A DNA stretch of 45,396 nt from Bacteroidales bacterium UBA1769 (GTDB taxonomy: Bacteria > Bacteroidota > Bacteroidia > Bacteroidales > UBA932), in the NCBI GenBank assembly GCA_002314725.1, contig DCGV01000081.1:1-45396 (forward strand), read 5' to 3'. The notes beneath the pieces were generated by a model. The model saw only the letters and a program-made list of their open reading frames with translations. It made no database searches and was not told the origin of the DNA. The stretch's first letter is position 1; each line of letters begins with the position of its first letter. The translations under genes and the position numbers were made by a program. This document shows positions 14,921 through 23,475 of this stretch, in pieces.

Positions 14921-15855
14921 TATTTCAACAATACGTCTGCTGAACCAAGCATTGTCTCGTTAGAGTAGATATCTACAGTGTAAACACCCTTTGCAAATTG
15001 TTGCTGACTCTCGAAATAGATGCAAATCTCAACCTCGTCACCTTGATAGTCAACCTCTCTTGAAGCAGAGTACAACAATTGTTCACCATTAAGTTCAAAT
15101 ACATTTGAAGGGTCATTTGACATCAATACTCCATCCGGACCCTTAACTCTGATGTAGATAGTTCTATATCCAGTCTCAGCAAGAGCATTTTCAATCAAAC
15201 TCAAGCAAGCTTTAAGTTTGACTACCCTGCTGCTGCGGTCAGTAGTTTTATTTGATGAATTGATTGCTACAACAGAGAATCCACGACCTTTGACAACAGA
15301 TCCTTCTGATACCTGTTTTGCGTATGCATCAGCAGTTGCCTGAGCCTCTTCATAAAGAGTCTTATTCTGTTCAGCTTCCTCTTTTGCGGCCTTTGCCTCA
15401 CGACGAAGTCTTGTATTCAAGTTGTTCAATGAATCAATTTGGCTGATATAACTCTTCATAATGCTACGTAAAGTACCAAGCTCTTTCTCGTATTGACGTA
15501 TTTTGGCACGGTTGGTGGCATTAGTCTGATCCAATCTCTCTATCAATTGGCTAACCTTCTCCTTTTCAACAGCCAAACTATCGTTGATAGCTTTATTTGA
15601 TGTCTCTAGTGTCTCATAGTCGTTCTGAAGTCCAACCAATTCAGCAGTAAGTTCATCTTTCTCACCATTTAGCTGCTTAACAAGTGAGGCCTTGCTGATC
15701 CATACAACAGCTAGTACAATCACAAGGACTGCAGCTATTGCTGACAATGTAATAACCAATTTACGGCTTTTGTCTTCATTGAAACCATTGCCTGATTTCT
15801 TATCGTTCCTATCTCTATCGAGATAAAGTTCGCCATCTTCAAATTCTTCTTTCAT
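14920..15855 (-). CDS. coiled-coil membrane-anchored protein of unknown function
   Basis: The start is taken as the ATG at 15855 (MKEEFEDGELYLDRD) because the -7 box of the promoter (15892-15899) overlaps the in-frame ATG at 15894. The product is 311 residues: a charged N-terminus, one membrane helix near residues 33-55 (LVITLSAIAAVLVIVLAVVW), a coiled coil of about 120 residues rich in Glu, Lys and Leu, and a C-terminal beta-rich domain (KGRGFSVVAINSS onward). Such proteins occur in Bacteroidales beside hemW, but I know no function. Envelope localisation with the globular domain in the periplasm is the likely topology. Confidence 0.75.
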   Translation of the reverse strand: MKEEFEDGELYLDRDRNDKKSGNGFNEDKSRKLVITLSAIAAVLVIVLAVVWISKASLVKQLNGEKDELTAELVGLQNDYETLETSNKAINDSLAVEKEKVSQLIERLDQTNATNRAKIRQYEKELGTLRSIMKSYISQIDSLNNLNTRLRREAKAAKEEAEQNKTLYEEAQATADAYAKQVSEGSVVKGRGFSVVAINSSNKTTDRSSRVVKLKACLSLIENALAETGYRTIYIRVKGPDGVLMSNDPSNVFELNGEQLLYSASREVDYQGDEVEICIYFESQQQFAKGVYTVDIYSNETMLGSADVLLK

Positions 15856-15891
15856 TATTTCTTTTACTTTTAAACCTTTGTAATTCAAGCG

Positions 15892-15899
15892 CAAAAGTA
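15892..15899 (-). promoter_or_regulatory. -7 box upstream of the coiled-coil gene
   Basis: TACTTTTG on the minus strand. It lies 36 nt upstream of the ATG at 15855 and fixes that start. No clear TTG at the usual distance. Confidence 0.55.
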
Positions 15900-15938
15900 T
15901 AATAATTCTTAATAAGTAATTCGATTTTTTAAAAAATT

Positions 15939-16982
15939 TTATATAGATAGATAAAAGCGATTGGCCAAATCACAGAAAAGAAGTTTGGAATTGACATTGG
16001 CATCTATTGAACGAAGGGCAGACTCCAAATAGCCGAAGACCTTTTGATAGAAATCCGGCTTGATGACAGATACATATTTATTGATTACAGCGCTCTCTAT
16101 CTCTGTTATGTCTGATATCTCTTTCAAATTATTGGATGCAAGATACATCTTCCTTAAAAACGATTCGGCATAGATGCAGAATTCCTTCTGTTTCTCCCTT
16201 CCATAATCAGCCAAGGTTTCCCACGGAGAGAAGGTATCAATCAGCCTTTTGGCAACAGATGCAGAGAGAAGTTGATCCAATAACTCCACGAAATCCTCCG
16301 GCACTGACTGTGTTCTAATCCTGGCCTGTTCTTCACGTGAGAGAGGCATAAGGGTAATGAGTTGACAGCGAGATCTAATTGTAGGGAGAAGACGTTCCGC
16401 AGCGCAACTTACGAGTAAGAAAAGTGTACCAACCGGAGGCTCTTCCAGTAACTTCAGCAGCTTGTTTGACGCCTCTTGATTCATCCGTTCCGGAAGATAG
16501 ATTATCATTGTCTTATAATCACCCTCGGAAGATTTGAGCGAAAGCTTCTCAAAGATACGCTTGGCCTCATTGACACCGATGATACCGGACTTGTTCTCCA
16601 TTCCAATATTGTCATATAGCTCCTGCTCTGTAAAATATGGATTATCCAGCAATAATTGTCGCCATTGATTGATAAAGTAATCAGAAATGGGAGCCTTCTT
16701 CTCAGTTTCAGAGAGAAGATTAGATCCATTCACAGGGAAGACAAAATGTAAGTCTGGATGTATCAGCTTATTATACTTATAACATGATGAGCACTCCCCA
16801 CATGAATCACCCTCATTATGACCTTTACAATTGACATATTGCGCCAGAGCCAAGGCGAAAGCCAATGCTCCGGAACCGGGGTTTTCCTGAAACAAAATAG
16901 CATGCCCCAGACGATTCTGATCGACCATCTGTGTCAATTGACGTTTCAACCCATCATTTCCAATTATCTCTTCAAATCTCAT
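15939..16982 (-). CDS. holB: DNA polymerase III delta' subunit
   Basis: This 347-residue AAA+ clamp-loader subunit starts MRFEEIIGNDGLKRQLTQMV. The P-loop is degenerate (ENPGSGALA, with Lys missing), as in delta' proteins that do not hydrolyse ATP. Four cysteines (CKGH, SCGECSSC) near residue 52-66 form the zinc module, and the SRC motif appears as IRSRCQLI. The gene follows the U32 peptidase gene by 2 nt. Confidence 0.88.
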   Translation of the reverse strand: MRFEEIIGNDGLKRQLTQMVDQNRLGHAILFQENPGSGALAFALALAQYVNCKGHNEGDSCGECSSCYKYNKLIHPDLHFVFPVNGSNLLSETEKKAPISDYFINQWRQLLLDNPYFTEQELYDNIGMENKSGIIGVNEAKRIFEKLSLKSSEGDYKTMIIYLPERMNQEASNKLLKLLEEPPVGTLFLLVSCAAERLLPTIRSRCQLITLMPLSREEQARIRTQSVPEDFVELLDQLLSASVAKRLIDTFSPWETLADYGREKQKEFCIYAESFLRKMYLASNNLKEISDITEIESAVINKYVSVIKPDFYQKVFGYLESALRSIDANVNSKLLFCDLANRFYLSI

Positions 16983-16984
16983 TA

Positions 16985-18781
16985 TTACAAAATTACAACC
17001 ATTTCACAATTTTTACAATCGAAAGCCAGTCGTAAACGATAATCTTTGTTCAACAAATAGAGAGGTTCAAGTACTCTCTTAGTGGGATTCTGTTTTGGGC
17101 ACAATCCCAATTCAAATTTAATACAATACTTGGTCCGCATCACCTCGGAAGATGCCGGAGCCACTATTTCGTAAGCTTTCGCAATATCTTTTGCCCCGTG
17201 CTCACGATAGAGTTCTTCTGCTTTGCTGTTTGAGACATTTGCCTTATAAGTGAGTCTTTCGTGTACAGCGACACTACTTCTTGTCACTTTCTTATGCTTT
17301 TTACCTTCATAATCAATTTCATCCAACTTTGCGGCAAGCGAACGCCGAATAGAGTTTATAAATGAAGCTGGATAGAAATAAACATTATCATAATCCATTC
17401 TTCCTAAATGGAAGATATATGGTTCCGATATCTTATCTATCTGATTTGAAAGTGATGCAAGAGCCTGATCCTTCTTGGTTGCCAATTCTGCACTCTCATC
17501 AAATGCGATCTCTGCTCTTTTACCACTCTCTGCCGTAGCTTTGAAAACGGTCTTCCCATTGGCAGTTGAATATTCTACTTCAACATTTATCAATCGTTTT
17601 GGGACACTCTTCTCCAGTTCCCGTTCAAATTTAATATTAAGATTACGATAGACTTTCAGCCCTTTTGAGAGCTTTGATGCATCTTTTATCTGGACAGTTG
17701 TTCCCTGAACAACATCAGCCCGAAATCCGATTACCTGGTTATCCGATGTTATAAAGGCCAATCCATCGCCATTCGATAGCTCAACGGCCGTATTGATTGT
17801 CACCCTATTGCCTTGAACCCTCTGGATATCACCAATAAACTCGCCTAGAGACTTTGCCGCATCTGCAGAACTCCACTGGCCTTTCTCTCCGTTAATGAAG
17901 CAATCTGTGTAGCCACGATTGAATGTTGCATATATATCAGGAGTGAAGCCTCCATTTATTGAACCAAAAGAGGATTTCGTATGTTCTGGATGTTGGGCCA
18001 AATAATCATCAATTACATTCCTATAGTGTCTGACTACATTTTTAACATAAGAGACATTCTTAAGTCTACCCTCAATCTTAAACGAAGAGATACCTGCATC
18101 AACCAGGTCAGCGATATGATTATCAAGTTTATAATCCTTCAATGATAGAATGCTCCTGTCTTCAAGAAGTATCGTCCCATCAGCATCAACAAGATCATAC
18201 CGACTCCTGCAAGCTTGTGCGCACTCTCCCCTGTTGGCACTGCGACCAGTAATACATCTGCTTAAATAACACTGCCCACTATACGAAACGCATAATGCTC
18301 CATGAACGAAGAATTCCAGATCACAGCTTACAGCACTCCTTACTGCTCTTATCTGGTCCAATGACATTTGCCTCTCCAGAATAAGCCTCTCAAATCCAAG
18401 CGATTCAAGAAATCTCGCTTGATCCGGATTATTGATGAAGGTCTGAGTAGATGCGAAAAGCCTTATTGGTGGAAGGTTCAGCTTCAACAGTCCAAGGTCT
18501 TGAATGATAAGAGCATCAACTTTTGCATCATAGAGTTGCCAAATCAGTTTTTCAACCGATGCCAGCTCATCCTCATATATTATAGTGTTGACTACTGTAA
18601 ATATTTGGACACCGAACCTGTGAGCATATTTCACAAGTTCAGCAATATCCTCAACTGAATTGCCTGCCGCCTCACGAGCACCGAATGAAGGGCCTGCAAT
18701 ATAAATAGAATCGGCACCACAGTCGATGGCTGCGATACCGATTTCTTTATTTTTTGCCGGAGCTAAAAGCTCTAGTTGCAT
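16985..18781 (-). CDS. U32-family peptidase / RlhA-like RNA hydroxylation protein
   Basis: The 598-residue protein has the U32 domain with LELLAPAKNKEIGIAAIDCG at the start and the signature FVHGALCVSYSGQCYLS near residue 160, followed by a C-terminal DUF3656 extension. E. coli homologues with this long form (RlhA/YdcP) are needed for 5-hydroxycytidine at C2501 of 23S rRNA; the shorter ones are putative collagenases. The extension favours the RNA role. Cys-rich stretches at CAQAC and the end (CKNCEMV) could bind a metal cluster. Its start overlaps the TPR gene by 10 nt. Confidence 0.85.
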   Translation of the reverse strand: MQLELLAPAKNKEIGIAAIDCGADSIYIAGPSFGAREAAGNSVEDIAELVKYAHRFGVQIFTVVNTIIYEDELASVEKLIWQLYDAKVDALIIQDLGLLKLNLPPIRLFASTQTFINNPDQARFLESLGFERLILERQMSLDQIRAVRSAVSCDLEFFVHGALCVSYSGQCYLSRCITGRSANRGECAQACRSRYDLVDADGTILLEDRSILSLKDYKLDNHIADLVDAGISSFKIEGRLKNVSYVKNVVRHYRNVIDDYLAQHPEHTKSSFGSINGGFTPDIYATFNRGYTDCFINGEKGQWSSADAAKSLGEFIGDIQRVQGNRVTINTAVELSNGDGLAFITSDNQVIGFRADVVQGTTVQIKDASKLSKGLKVYRNLNIKFERELEKSVPKRLINVEVEYSTANGKTVFKATAESGKRAEIAFDESAELATKKDQALASLSNQIDKISEPYIFHLGRMDYDNVYFYPASFINSIRRSLAAKLDEIDYEGKKHKKVTRSSVAVHERLTYKANVSNSKAEELYREHGAKDIAKAYEIVAPASSEVMRTKYCIKFELGLCPKQNPTKRVLEPLYLLNKDYRLRLAFDCKNCEMVVIL

Positions 18782-19710
18782 TTCAAAACTGTAATTTGAT
18801 ACTTGGCAGCTTCTCCGAACTGAGCATCATCAGCGATTTGTTTGAAGTAACCGCAAGCTTTATCATTCTGGCCAGCGCCAAGAAGAGCAGTTGCAAGCTG
18901 ATATGTAATTTGTACTTTATCCTTTGCGTCTGGAGTCTGTGCCAGATAAGCCTCAAAACCTTCAGCAGCTACAGCATTTTGTTTAAGTGCAAGAGCTGTG
19001 ATACCGATAAGTTTCTGAGCAGTTGCATTATCAAGATATTCAACTGATTTCTGTGCAGCTTCCAAAGCGCCTTGGTTGTCTTTAGCCTTCTGAGCAGCAG
19101 CGGCAGCCTTAACGAAGATATTTGAAAGTTGTTTCTTAGCATTGTCAGCCTGACCGAATTCAACAGCTTTTTCAAGAGCAGCTACAGCTGAATCCTGATT
19201 ACCTGCAGAAGCGTAAGCCATACCCATACGAAGGAATGCCATACCGTTTTCTGGGTCAACATCGATAACCTTCTGATATGCAGCAGCAGCGGCAGCATAA
19301 TCTTTTGCATTCAATAGAGTTGTAGCAGCCTGAAGAAGTACTTGAGGGATCAAACCCTTTGCTTCAGCGGCAACTTCTTCGTTGCCATATTCAGCAGCTG
19401 CGGCAACAGCTTTATTGAAATAATCAACTGCAGCATCTGTTGCTTTGTCATTTGCTTTACCCTTTGCAATTGAAAGAAGAAGATCTGGAATCACACCTTT
19501 ACAATTTGTTGCGATTTCAGCGCCTTCATCACCAAGCGCACCTGCTTGTGTCAAAACAGCTTGAAATGCCTCAACAGCTGCCTCTTTATTTCCATCATTC
19601 AACAATGTCGCAGCATTGTTATAAGCCTCTGTCAAAGATTCAAGATCCTGAGCAGAAGCAGCTCCTACAGATAGTAGAACAACCACAAGGGTTACAAAAA
19701 ATTTCTTCAT
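18772..19710 (-). CDS. periplasmic TPR-repeat protein
   Basis: This 312-residue protein starts with a signal peptide (MKKFFVTLVVVLLSVGAASA, cleavage before QDLES). The rest is alanine-rich helical repeats of the tetratricopeptide kind, for example AAAAYQKVIDVDPENGMAFL. It ends with KYQITVLKCN. TPR proteins are scaffolds; no partner is evident. It is the first gene of a unit with the U32 and holB genes and has a well-formed promoter. Confidence 0.8.
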   Translation of the reverse strand: MKKFFVTLVVVLLSVGAASAQDLESLTEAYNNAATLLNDGNKEAAVEAFQAVLTQAGALGDEGAEIATNCKGVIPDLLLSIAKGKANDKATDAAVDYFNKAVAAAAEYGNEEVAAEAKGLIPQVLLQAATTLLNAKDYAAAAAAYQKVIDVDPENGMAFLRMGMAYASAGNQDSAVAALEKAVEFGQADNAKKQLSNIFVKAAAAAQKAKDNQGALEAAQKSVEYLDNATAQKLIGITALALKQNAVAAEGFEAYLAQTPDAKDKVQITYQLATALLGAGQNDKACGYFKQIADDAQFGEAAKYQITVLKCN

Positions 19711-19749
19711 GATTTTATTATAAGTTTGTTATTATCATTCCACAAATTT

Positions 19750-19780
19750 CAAATATACAAACATTTGTTTACTTTTGCAA
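19750..19780. promoter_or_regulatory. interlocked divergent promoters of the TPR and DUF3109 genes
   Basis: Minus strand: TTG (19778-19780), 20 nt, TATATTTG (19750-19757) for the TPR gene. Plus strand: TACTTTTG (19770-19777) is the -7 box for the DUF3109 gene, ending 12 nt before its ATG. The TPR -33 box directly abuts this -7 box, so the two promoters occupy the same DNA and could exclude each other. Confidence 0.65.
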
Positions 19781-19789
19781 AAATATAGC

Positions 19790-20374
19790 ATGTACAACTC
19801 AATAATTGAAATAAACAACGTACTCGTATCTGAAGAGATCCTATCAGAGTTTTTCTGCTGCGATTATGAGAAGTGTTGCGGAGTATGCTGTATAGTGGGA
19901 GACAGTGGAGCGCCGTTGGAGAAGGGAGAAGAGAGGATCCTGAAAAGAGAGTATCGCAATTACAAGAAGAAGATGAGCCCTGAAGGGATCAAAAAGATAG
20001 AAGAGGTGGGATTCTACGAAATTGACAGTGACGGGGATTATGTCACCCCACTTCTAGGGAACAAGGAGGAGTGTGCCTACACTCTGATGGAGGATGGCAA
20101 TTGCTTCTGTGCCATCGAACGTGCTTTCTGCGAAGGAAAATGCAAATTCCAAAAACCTATCAGCTGCAGTCTCTATCCGATAAGGGTTTCAACTCTTTCC
20201 AATGGGATGAAAGCATTGAACCTTCATAGATGGAATCTGTGTCAATGCGCTTTCGAGAAGGGAAAAAAAGAGAGGCTCCCCGTATATAAATTTCTCAAGG
20301 AACCTCTAATCAGAGCTTTCGGGGCCGATTTCTACGACGCCCTATGTGCTGCAGCCCAGATGCTGGGGCTATAA
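19790..20374 (+). CDS. DUF3109 family cysteine-rich protein
   Basis: This 194-residue protein has 15 or so cysteines, with clusters FCCDYEKCCGVCCIVGDSG near residue 22-40 and further ones at CAYTLMEDGNCFCAI and CEGKCKF, matching DUF3109 in Bacteroidota. The pattern suggests bound metal or iron-sulfur clusters, as in YkgJ-like proteins. The ATG at 19790 is preferred to a TTG at 19775, which lies in the -7 box. It overlaps the convergent DUF2007 gene by 6 bp. Confidence 0.8.
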   Translation: MYNSIIEINNVLVSEEILSEFFCCDYEKCCGVCCIVGDSGAPLEKGEERILKREYRNYKKKMSPEGIKKIEEVGFYEIDSDGDYVTPLLGNKEECAYTLMEDGNCFCAIERAFCEGKCKFQKPISCSLYPIRVSTLSNGMKALNLHRWNLCQCAFEKGKKERLPVYKFLKEPLIRAFGADFYDALCAAAQMLGL

Positions 20375-20644
20375 GCAGTCTTCTTTATCTACAAGATCAT
20401 CTTCAGACGAGAGAGCAAGTTGCTCCAACTCATCATCCGATATGGCTTCAAACTCCATCTGGTTAATCATCTCCATAGCCCTGTCAAAATCTTCTTCATT
20501 AACCATAAGTTTAACCTCTGCGAAGTTCAAACCCGGATAGACAGAGTTCTCATTCATTACTTGAGATTCAATACCTGCCTCTTTCAACGCACCTTGAGCA
20601 AGTTGCGCTTCATACTCAAATGTAAACTTTGCTACCTGTTTCAT
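20369..20644 (-). CDS. DUF2007-type putative signal-transducing protein
   Basis: This 91-residue acidic protein starts MKQVAKFTFEYEAQLAQGAL with KEAGIESQVMNE after it. That strand-helix-strand start is typical of the small DUF2007 domain (PII-like fold), followed here by a Glu/Asp-rich tail (ISDDELEQLALSSEDD). Function unknown. It is the last gene of the long trxA-led operon, 2 nt after the preceding gene. Confidence 0.7.
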   Translation of the reverse strand: MKQVAKFTFEYEAQLAQGALKEAGIESQVMNENSVYPGLNFAEVKLMVNEEDFDRAMEMINQMEFEAISDDELEQLALSSEDDLVDKEDCL

Positions 20645-20646
20645 CT

Positions 20647-21141
20647 CTATTCCTCCTCTGGATTTTTAACTTTATAAATTGCATAAGCCACTGCGCTCAA
20701 AACTCTTTGAAGATCCTTTCTATAACCTTCGAAAGATACCCAATCATCTTCAAGCAACTTCATGGTTATTCTGTCTTCCCACATTCTGGAAGCCCTCATC
20801 CCAGCCTTCTTCACCCTAAAAGTAATCTCTTTTTCAGTTTGAGATTCAACAATAAAACCAAGATTCTCCATTGCTCCGACAACAATCGATTCTGACTTGT
20901 CAAAAGGCATATCAAGATGAAGCCTTCGGGTAGCGAAACCGATAGCCGGATATACTGCAGCTATTACAACGAAGAAAATAACGATTTTAATCAATGATCC
21001 CTCTTGGAACATACTTGTAATCGGAAGATCAGGAGTCTTGCGAAGTTCAAGTAAGTAGAGGATAGATACGATTAGTCCGAAGACCAACACGAAATAGATT
21101 AGATACTTGATTGAGCGTATCAGATACTTTGAAATTGTCAT
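20647..21141 (-). CDS. two-helix membrane protein of unknown function
   Basis: The 164 residues begin with two membrane segments (about 12-32 and 50-68) followed by a soluble C-terminal domain. I do not recognise the family; it recurs next to trmB in Bacteroidales as far as I remember. It starts 1 nt after the trmB stop, so translation is coupled. Confidence 0.65.
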   Translation of the reverse strand: MTISKYLIRSIKYLIYFVLVFGLIVSILYLLELRKTPDLPITSMFQEGSLIKIVIFFVVIAAVYPAIGFATRRLHLDMPFDKSESIVVGAMENLGFIVESQTEKEITFRVKKAGMRASRMWEDRITMKLLEDDWVSFEGYRKDLQRVLSAVAYAIYKVKNPEEE

Positions 21142-21142
21142 A

Positions 21143-21880
21143 TTATCGGGAATTTAGTTGTCTAGGTGCATGCATATACGGGGTTTCATCCCAATCAGGT
21201 TCCACAAATGGATTATCTGAGTCCAATTTGAAGGAAAGATATGTTATCTGATAACCTTGATCGAGGAAGTGGGATTCATAGAAAGTTTTGATTGATAAAA
21301 TTTCATCAGCCCTTCCAGTTCCATATATGTCAATATTCTTATCAATAATGGTCAATCCATTCACCTTAGCCACCTCAGCAGTGTACTCATGCAGCAATCT
21401 GCTGTCAGTCTTTAGATTGATAATACCATCCTTCGGCATGAAACGACGGTATCTTTCCAAGAAAAGTGGACTAGTAAGGCGTTTACGCGGTTTCTTCAAT
21501 TGAGGGTCAGCGAATGTAATCCAAATCCCGGATACTTCATTTGAGGCGAACAGAGAGTTGATAAACTCTATCCTTGTCCTTAGGAATGCCACATTACCCA
21601 TATTGTGTTCCGTAGCATACTTCGCACCTTTCCACAATCTTGCCCCTTTGATATCGACGCCAATGAAGTTCATATCAGGGAATTTGGCAGCCAAGGCCAC
21701 AGTATATTCACCTTTCCCACAACCAAGTTCCAGAACAATAGGATTGGAGTTACCGAACATCTGCTCTGCCCATCTGCCCTTAATCGGGTGATCAGTATTC
21801 AACACCTGTTCTGTAGTAGGCTGAATAAGACAACGAAATGTCTCATTTTCAGCAAATTTCCTTAATTTATCTTTCCCCAT
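21143..21880 (-). CDS. trmB: tRNA (guanine-N7)-methyltransferase
   Basis: TrmB makes m7G46 in tRNA variable loops. The 245-residue protein has motif I VLELGCGKGEYTVALA near residue 49, GVDIKGARLWKGAK near 74 and the TrmB DPQ-KK motif as TFADPQLKKPRKRLTS near 122, with the target-binding TDSRLLHEY near 158. It overlaps gldH upstream by 14 nt. Confidence 0.93.
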   Translation of the reverse strand: MGKDKLRKFAENETFRCLIQPTTEQVLNTDHPIKGRWAEQMFGNSNPIVLELGCGKGEYTVALAAKFPDMNFIGVDIKGARLWKGAKYATEHNMGNVAFLRTRIEFINSLFASNEVSGIWITFADPQLKKPRKRLTSPLFLERYRRFMPKDGIINLKTDSRLLHEYTAEVAKVNGLTIIDKNIDIYGTGRADEILSIKTFYESHFLDQGYQITYLSFKLDSDNPFVEPDWDETPYMHAPRQLNSR

Positions 21881-22343
21881 TGCAAGAAAAACCTACGCCA
21901 TAAACTCCTCTTGCTTGAAGAGGGTTCGGTAAATTAAAAATTATACTCCAAACACCTGAGCTCTCTGTTGATACATCCTCTCTATAAGGCCACTCCATCT
22001 CTATTTGAGTACCATTTTTCTTTGTATATTTAATCTGGCCACTCTCTATCAATGGTAATGCAATGCTTTCTCCATACTTTTTCCCATCTGGGGAAACAAG
22101 AGTAACATCCATATCTATCTCATTCCCTTCGATTAGATCTCTATCCATGGTACAAAAAATGGATGTATTATACACAATGGTAGAATCCATCTCAAACTGT
22201 ATAATATACTTGTGAAGATCCGGTGAAGCCACAGGGTCTCTCATGATATAGCTACTCGAATCAATAGGCTTCTCACACCCTGTAAGAACACAGAAAAACA
22301 GTAATACAAGTGCATTATTGATTATTGCTTTGCTGATTGCCAT
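21867..22343 (-). CDS. gldH: GldH-family gliding-motility lipoprotein
   Basis: The start is taken at 22343 (MAISKAIINNALVLLFFCVL), which gives a lipoprotein signal with lipobox LTGC and a mature protein of about 138 residues. Family features are the MRDP start, the middle SPDGKKYGES and the end ARGVYGVGFSCNGER. GldH is required for gliding in Flavobacterium; in non-gliding Bacteroidales homologues persist with unknown role. The ORF overlaps ricT by 29 nt and trmB by 14 nt. Confidence 0.85.
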   Translation of the reverse strand: MAISKAIINNALVLLFFCVLTGCEKPIDSSSYIMRDPVASPDLHKYIIQFEMDSTIVYNTSIFCTMDRDLIEGNEIDMDVTLVSPDGKKYGESIALPLIESGQIKYTKKNGTQIEMEWPYREDVSTESSGVWSIIFNLPNPLQARGVYGVGFSCNGER

Positions 22344-23463
22344 TGTTGGAGTGATGCTTGTGTTTATGTTTATTCTTCTTTTTCTTTTCACTGTCAAAAC
22401 GGGTGATACTGCCATCCCCTACGGCACTGATGAATTCATTCTCACCCTTGTCAGAGCCCTTCTCCAATAGCGAAACAGGCTTTATTCCCTTCTTATTCTG
22501 GTTCAAAATATCACGAACCTCTTGTATTGACAGCTCTACCAAATTGGAAAGATTGCCCTTTTCATATGAGAAGAACAGTTTACCCCTTAGGATATCAGTC
22601 TTAACTAAATATGCGAAGCCGTCTTGAAGTTCGATAGGTCCCTTCAACTCTGGGATATGCTTCTGAGCATCCACGTAGGCAGAGGCCTCATAATTGATGC
22701 AGCATTTTAGTTTGCTACACTGCCCTGCAAGCTTCTGTGGATTAAGAGAGAGATCCTGGCACCTTGCAGCAGCCGTTGTAATAGACTGAAAATCAGCCAT
22801 AAACCTAGAGCAGCATAGTGGCTGGCCACAAACACCGATACCGCCTATCAGTCCAGCTTCCTGACGTGCACCAATCTGCTTCATCTCTATCCTTATATGG
22901 AACTCCTCAGCGAAATCTTTAATCAATTGCCTGAAGTCCACACGTTCATCCGCGATATAGTAGAAAATGGCCTTCGTCCCATCCCCCTGGAATTCAACAT
23001 CTCCAATCTTCATATCCAAACCAAGACCAGCAGCTATCTTACGAGCCTTAATCATTGTGCTATGCTCACGTGCAATTGCTTCCTGCCATCTCTCAATATC
23101 CAGAATCTTGGCTTTTCTGAAGATCTTTTTGAACTCAAACGTCTCAGGGTCGATTCTGTGACGTGCCAATTGTCTGATTACCACCGGGCCTTCAAGTGTG
23201 ACAATACCCAAATCATGACCATTTGTAGCCTCTACGACAACTAAATCGCCTTTCTTAATAAGCTGTCCGGAAGTATTACGAAAAACAATCTTGCGAGTAT
23301 TCTTAAAGCGCACCTCAAAGAGATCTTTACAACTCTCCTGATTGATTCCATCAAGCCAATCAGTTGCATTTAACTTGCAACATCCCTGATGATATTTTAT
23401 TTTAAGCTCTCCCTGTGTTGTTCTTTCAGTTTCACAGCCACGGGAACAATCGTATTGTTTCAT
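22315..23463 (-). CDS. ricT: RicT-like (YaaT/PSP1 domain) protein
   Basis: The PSP1 domain covers residues about 40-260, with EVRFKNTRKIVF at the start and Cys-rich GVCGQPLCCSRF plus CSKLKCCINYE near 215-258; in B. subtilis, RicT with RicA and RicF holds iron-sulfur clusters and guides RNA processing by RNase Y. The tail is low-complexity and His/Lys/Asn-rich (KKKKNKHKHKHHSNNG). The ATG at 23463 is preferred over a TTG at 23475. Total about 382 residues. Bacteroidota lack the full Ric system as far as I recall, so its role here is open. Confidence 0.85.
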   Translation of the reverse strand: MKQYDCSRGCETERTTQGELKIKYHQGCCKLNATDWLDGINQESCKDLFEVRFKNTRKIVFRNTSGQLIKKGDLVVVEATNGHDLGIVTLEGPVVIRQLARHRIDPETFEFKKIFRKAKILDIERWQEAIAREHSTMIKARKIAAGLGLDMKIGDVEFQGDGTKAIFYYIADERVDFRQLIKDFAEEFHIRIEMKQIGARQEAGLIGGIGVCGQPLCCSRFMADFQSITTAAARCQDLSLNPQKLAGQCSKLKCCINYEASAYVDAQKHIPELKGPIELQDGFAYLVKTDILRGKLFFSYEKGNLSNLVELSIQEVRDILNQNKKGIKPVSLLEKGSDKGENEFISAVGDGSITRFDSEKKKKNKHKHKHHSNNGNQQSNNQ

Positions 23464-23475
23464 ATTAGTAATCAA

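Noticed and set aside
15856..15894. Longer N-terminus of the coiled-coil protein (MRLNYKGLK)
   Set aside because: The -7 promoter box at 15892-15899 covers that ATG, so the transcript would start downstream of it.
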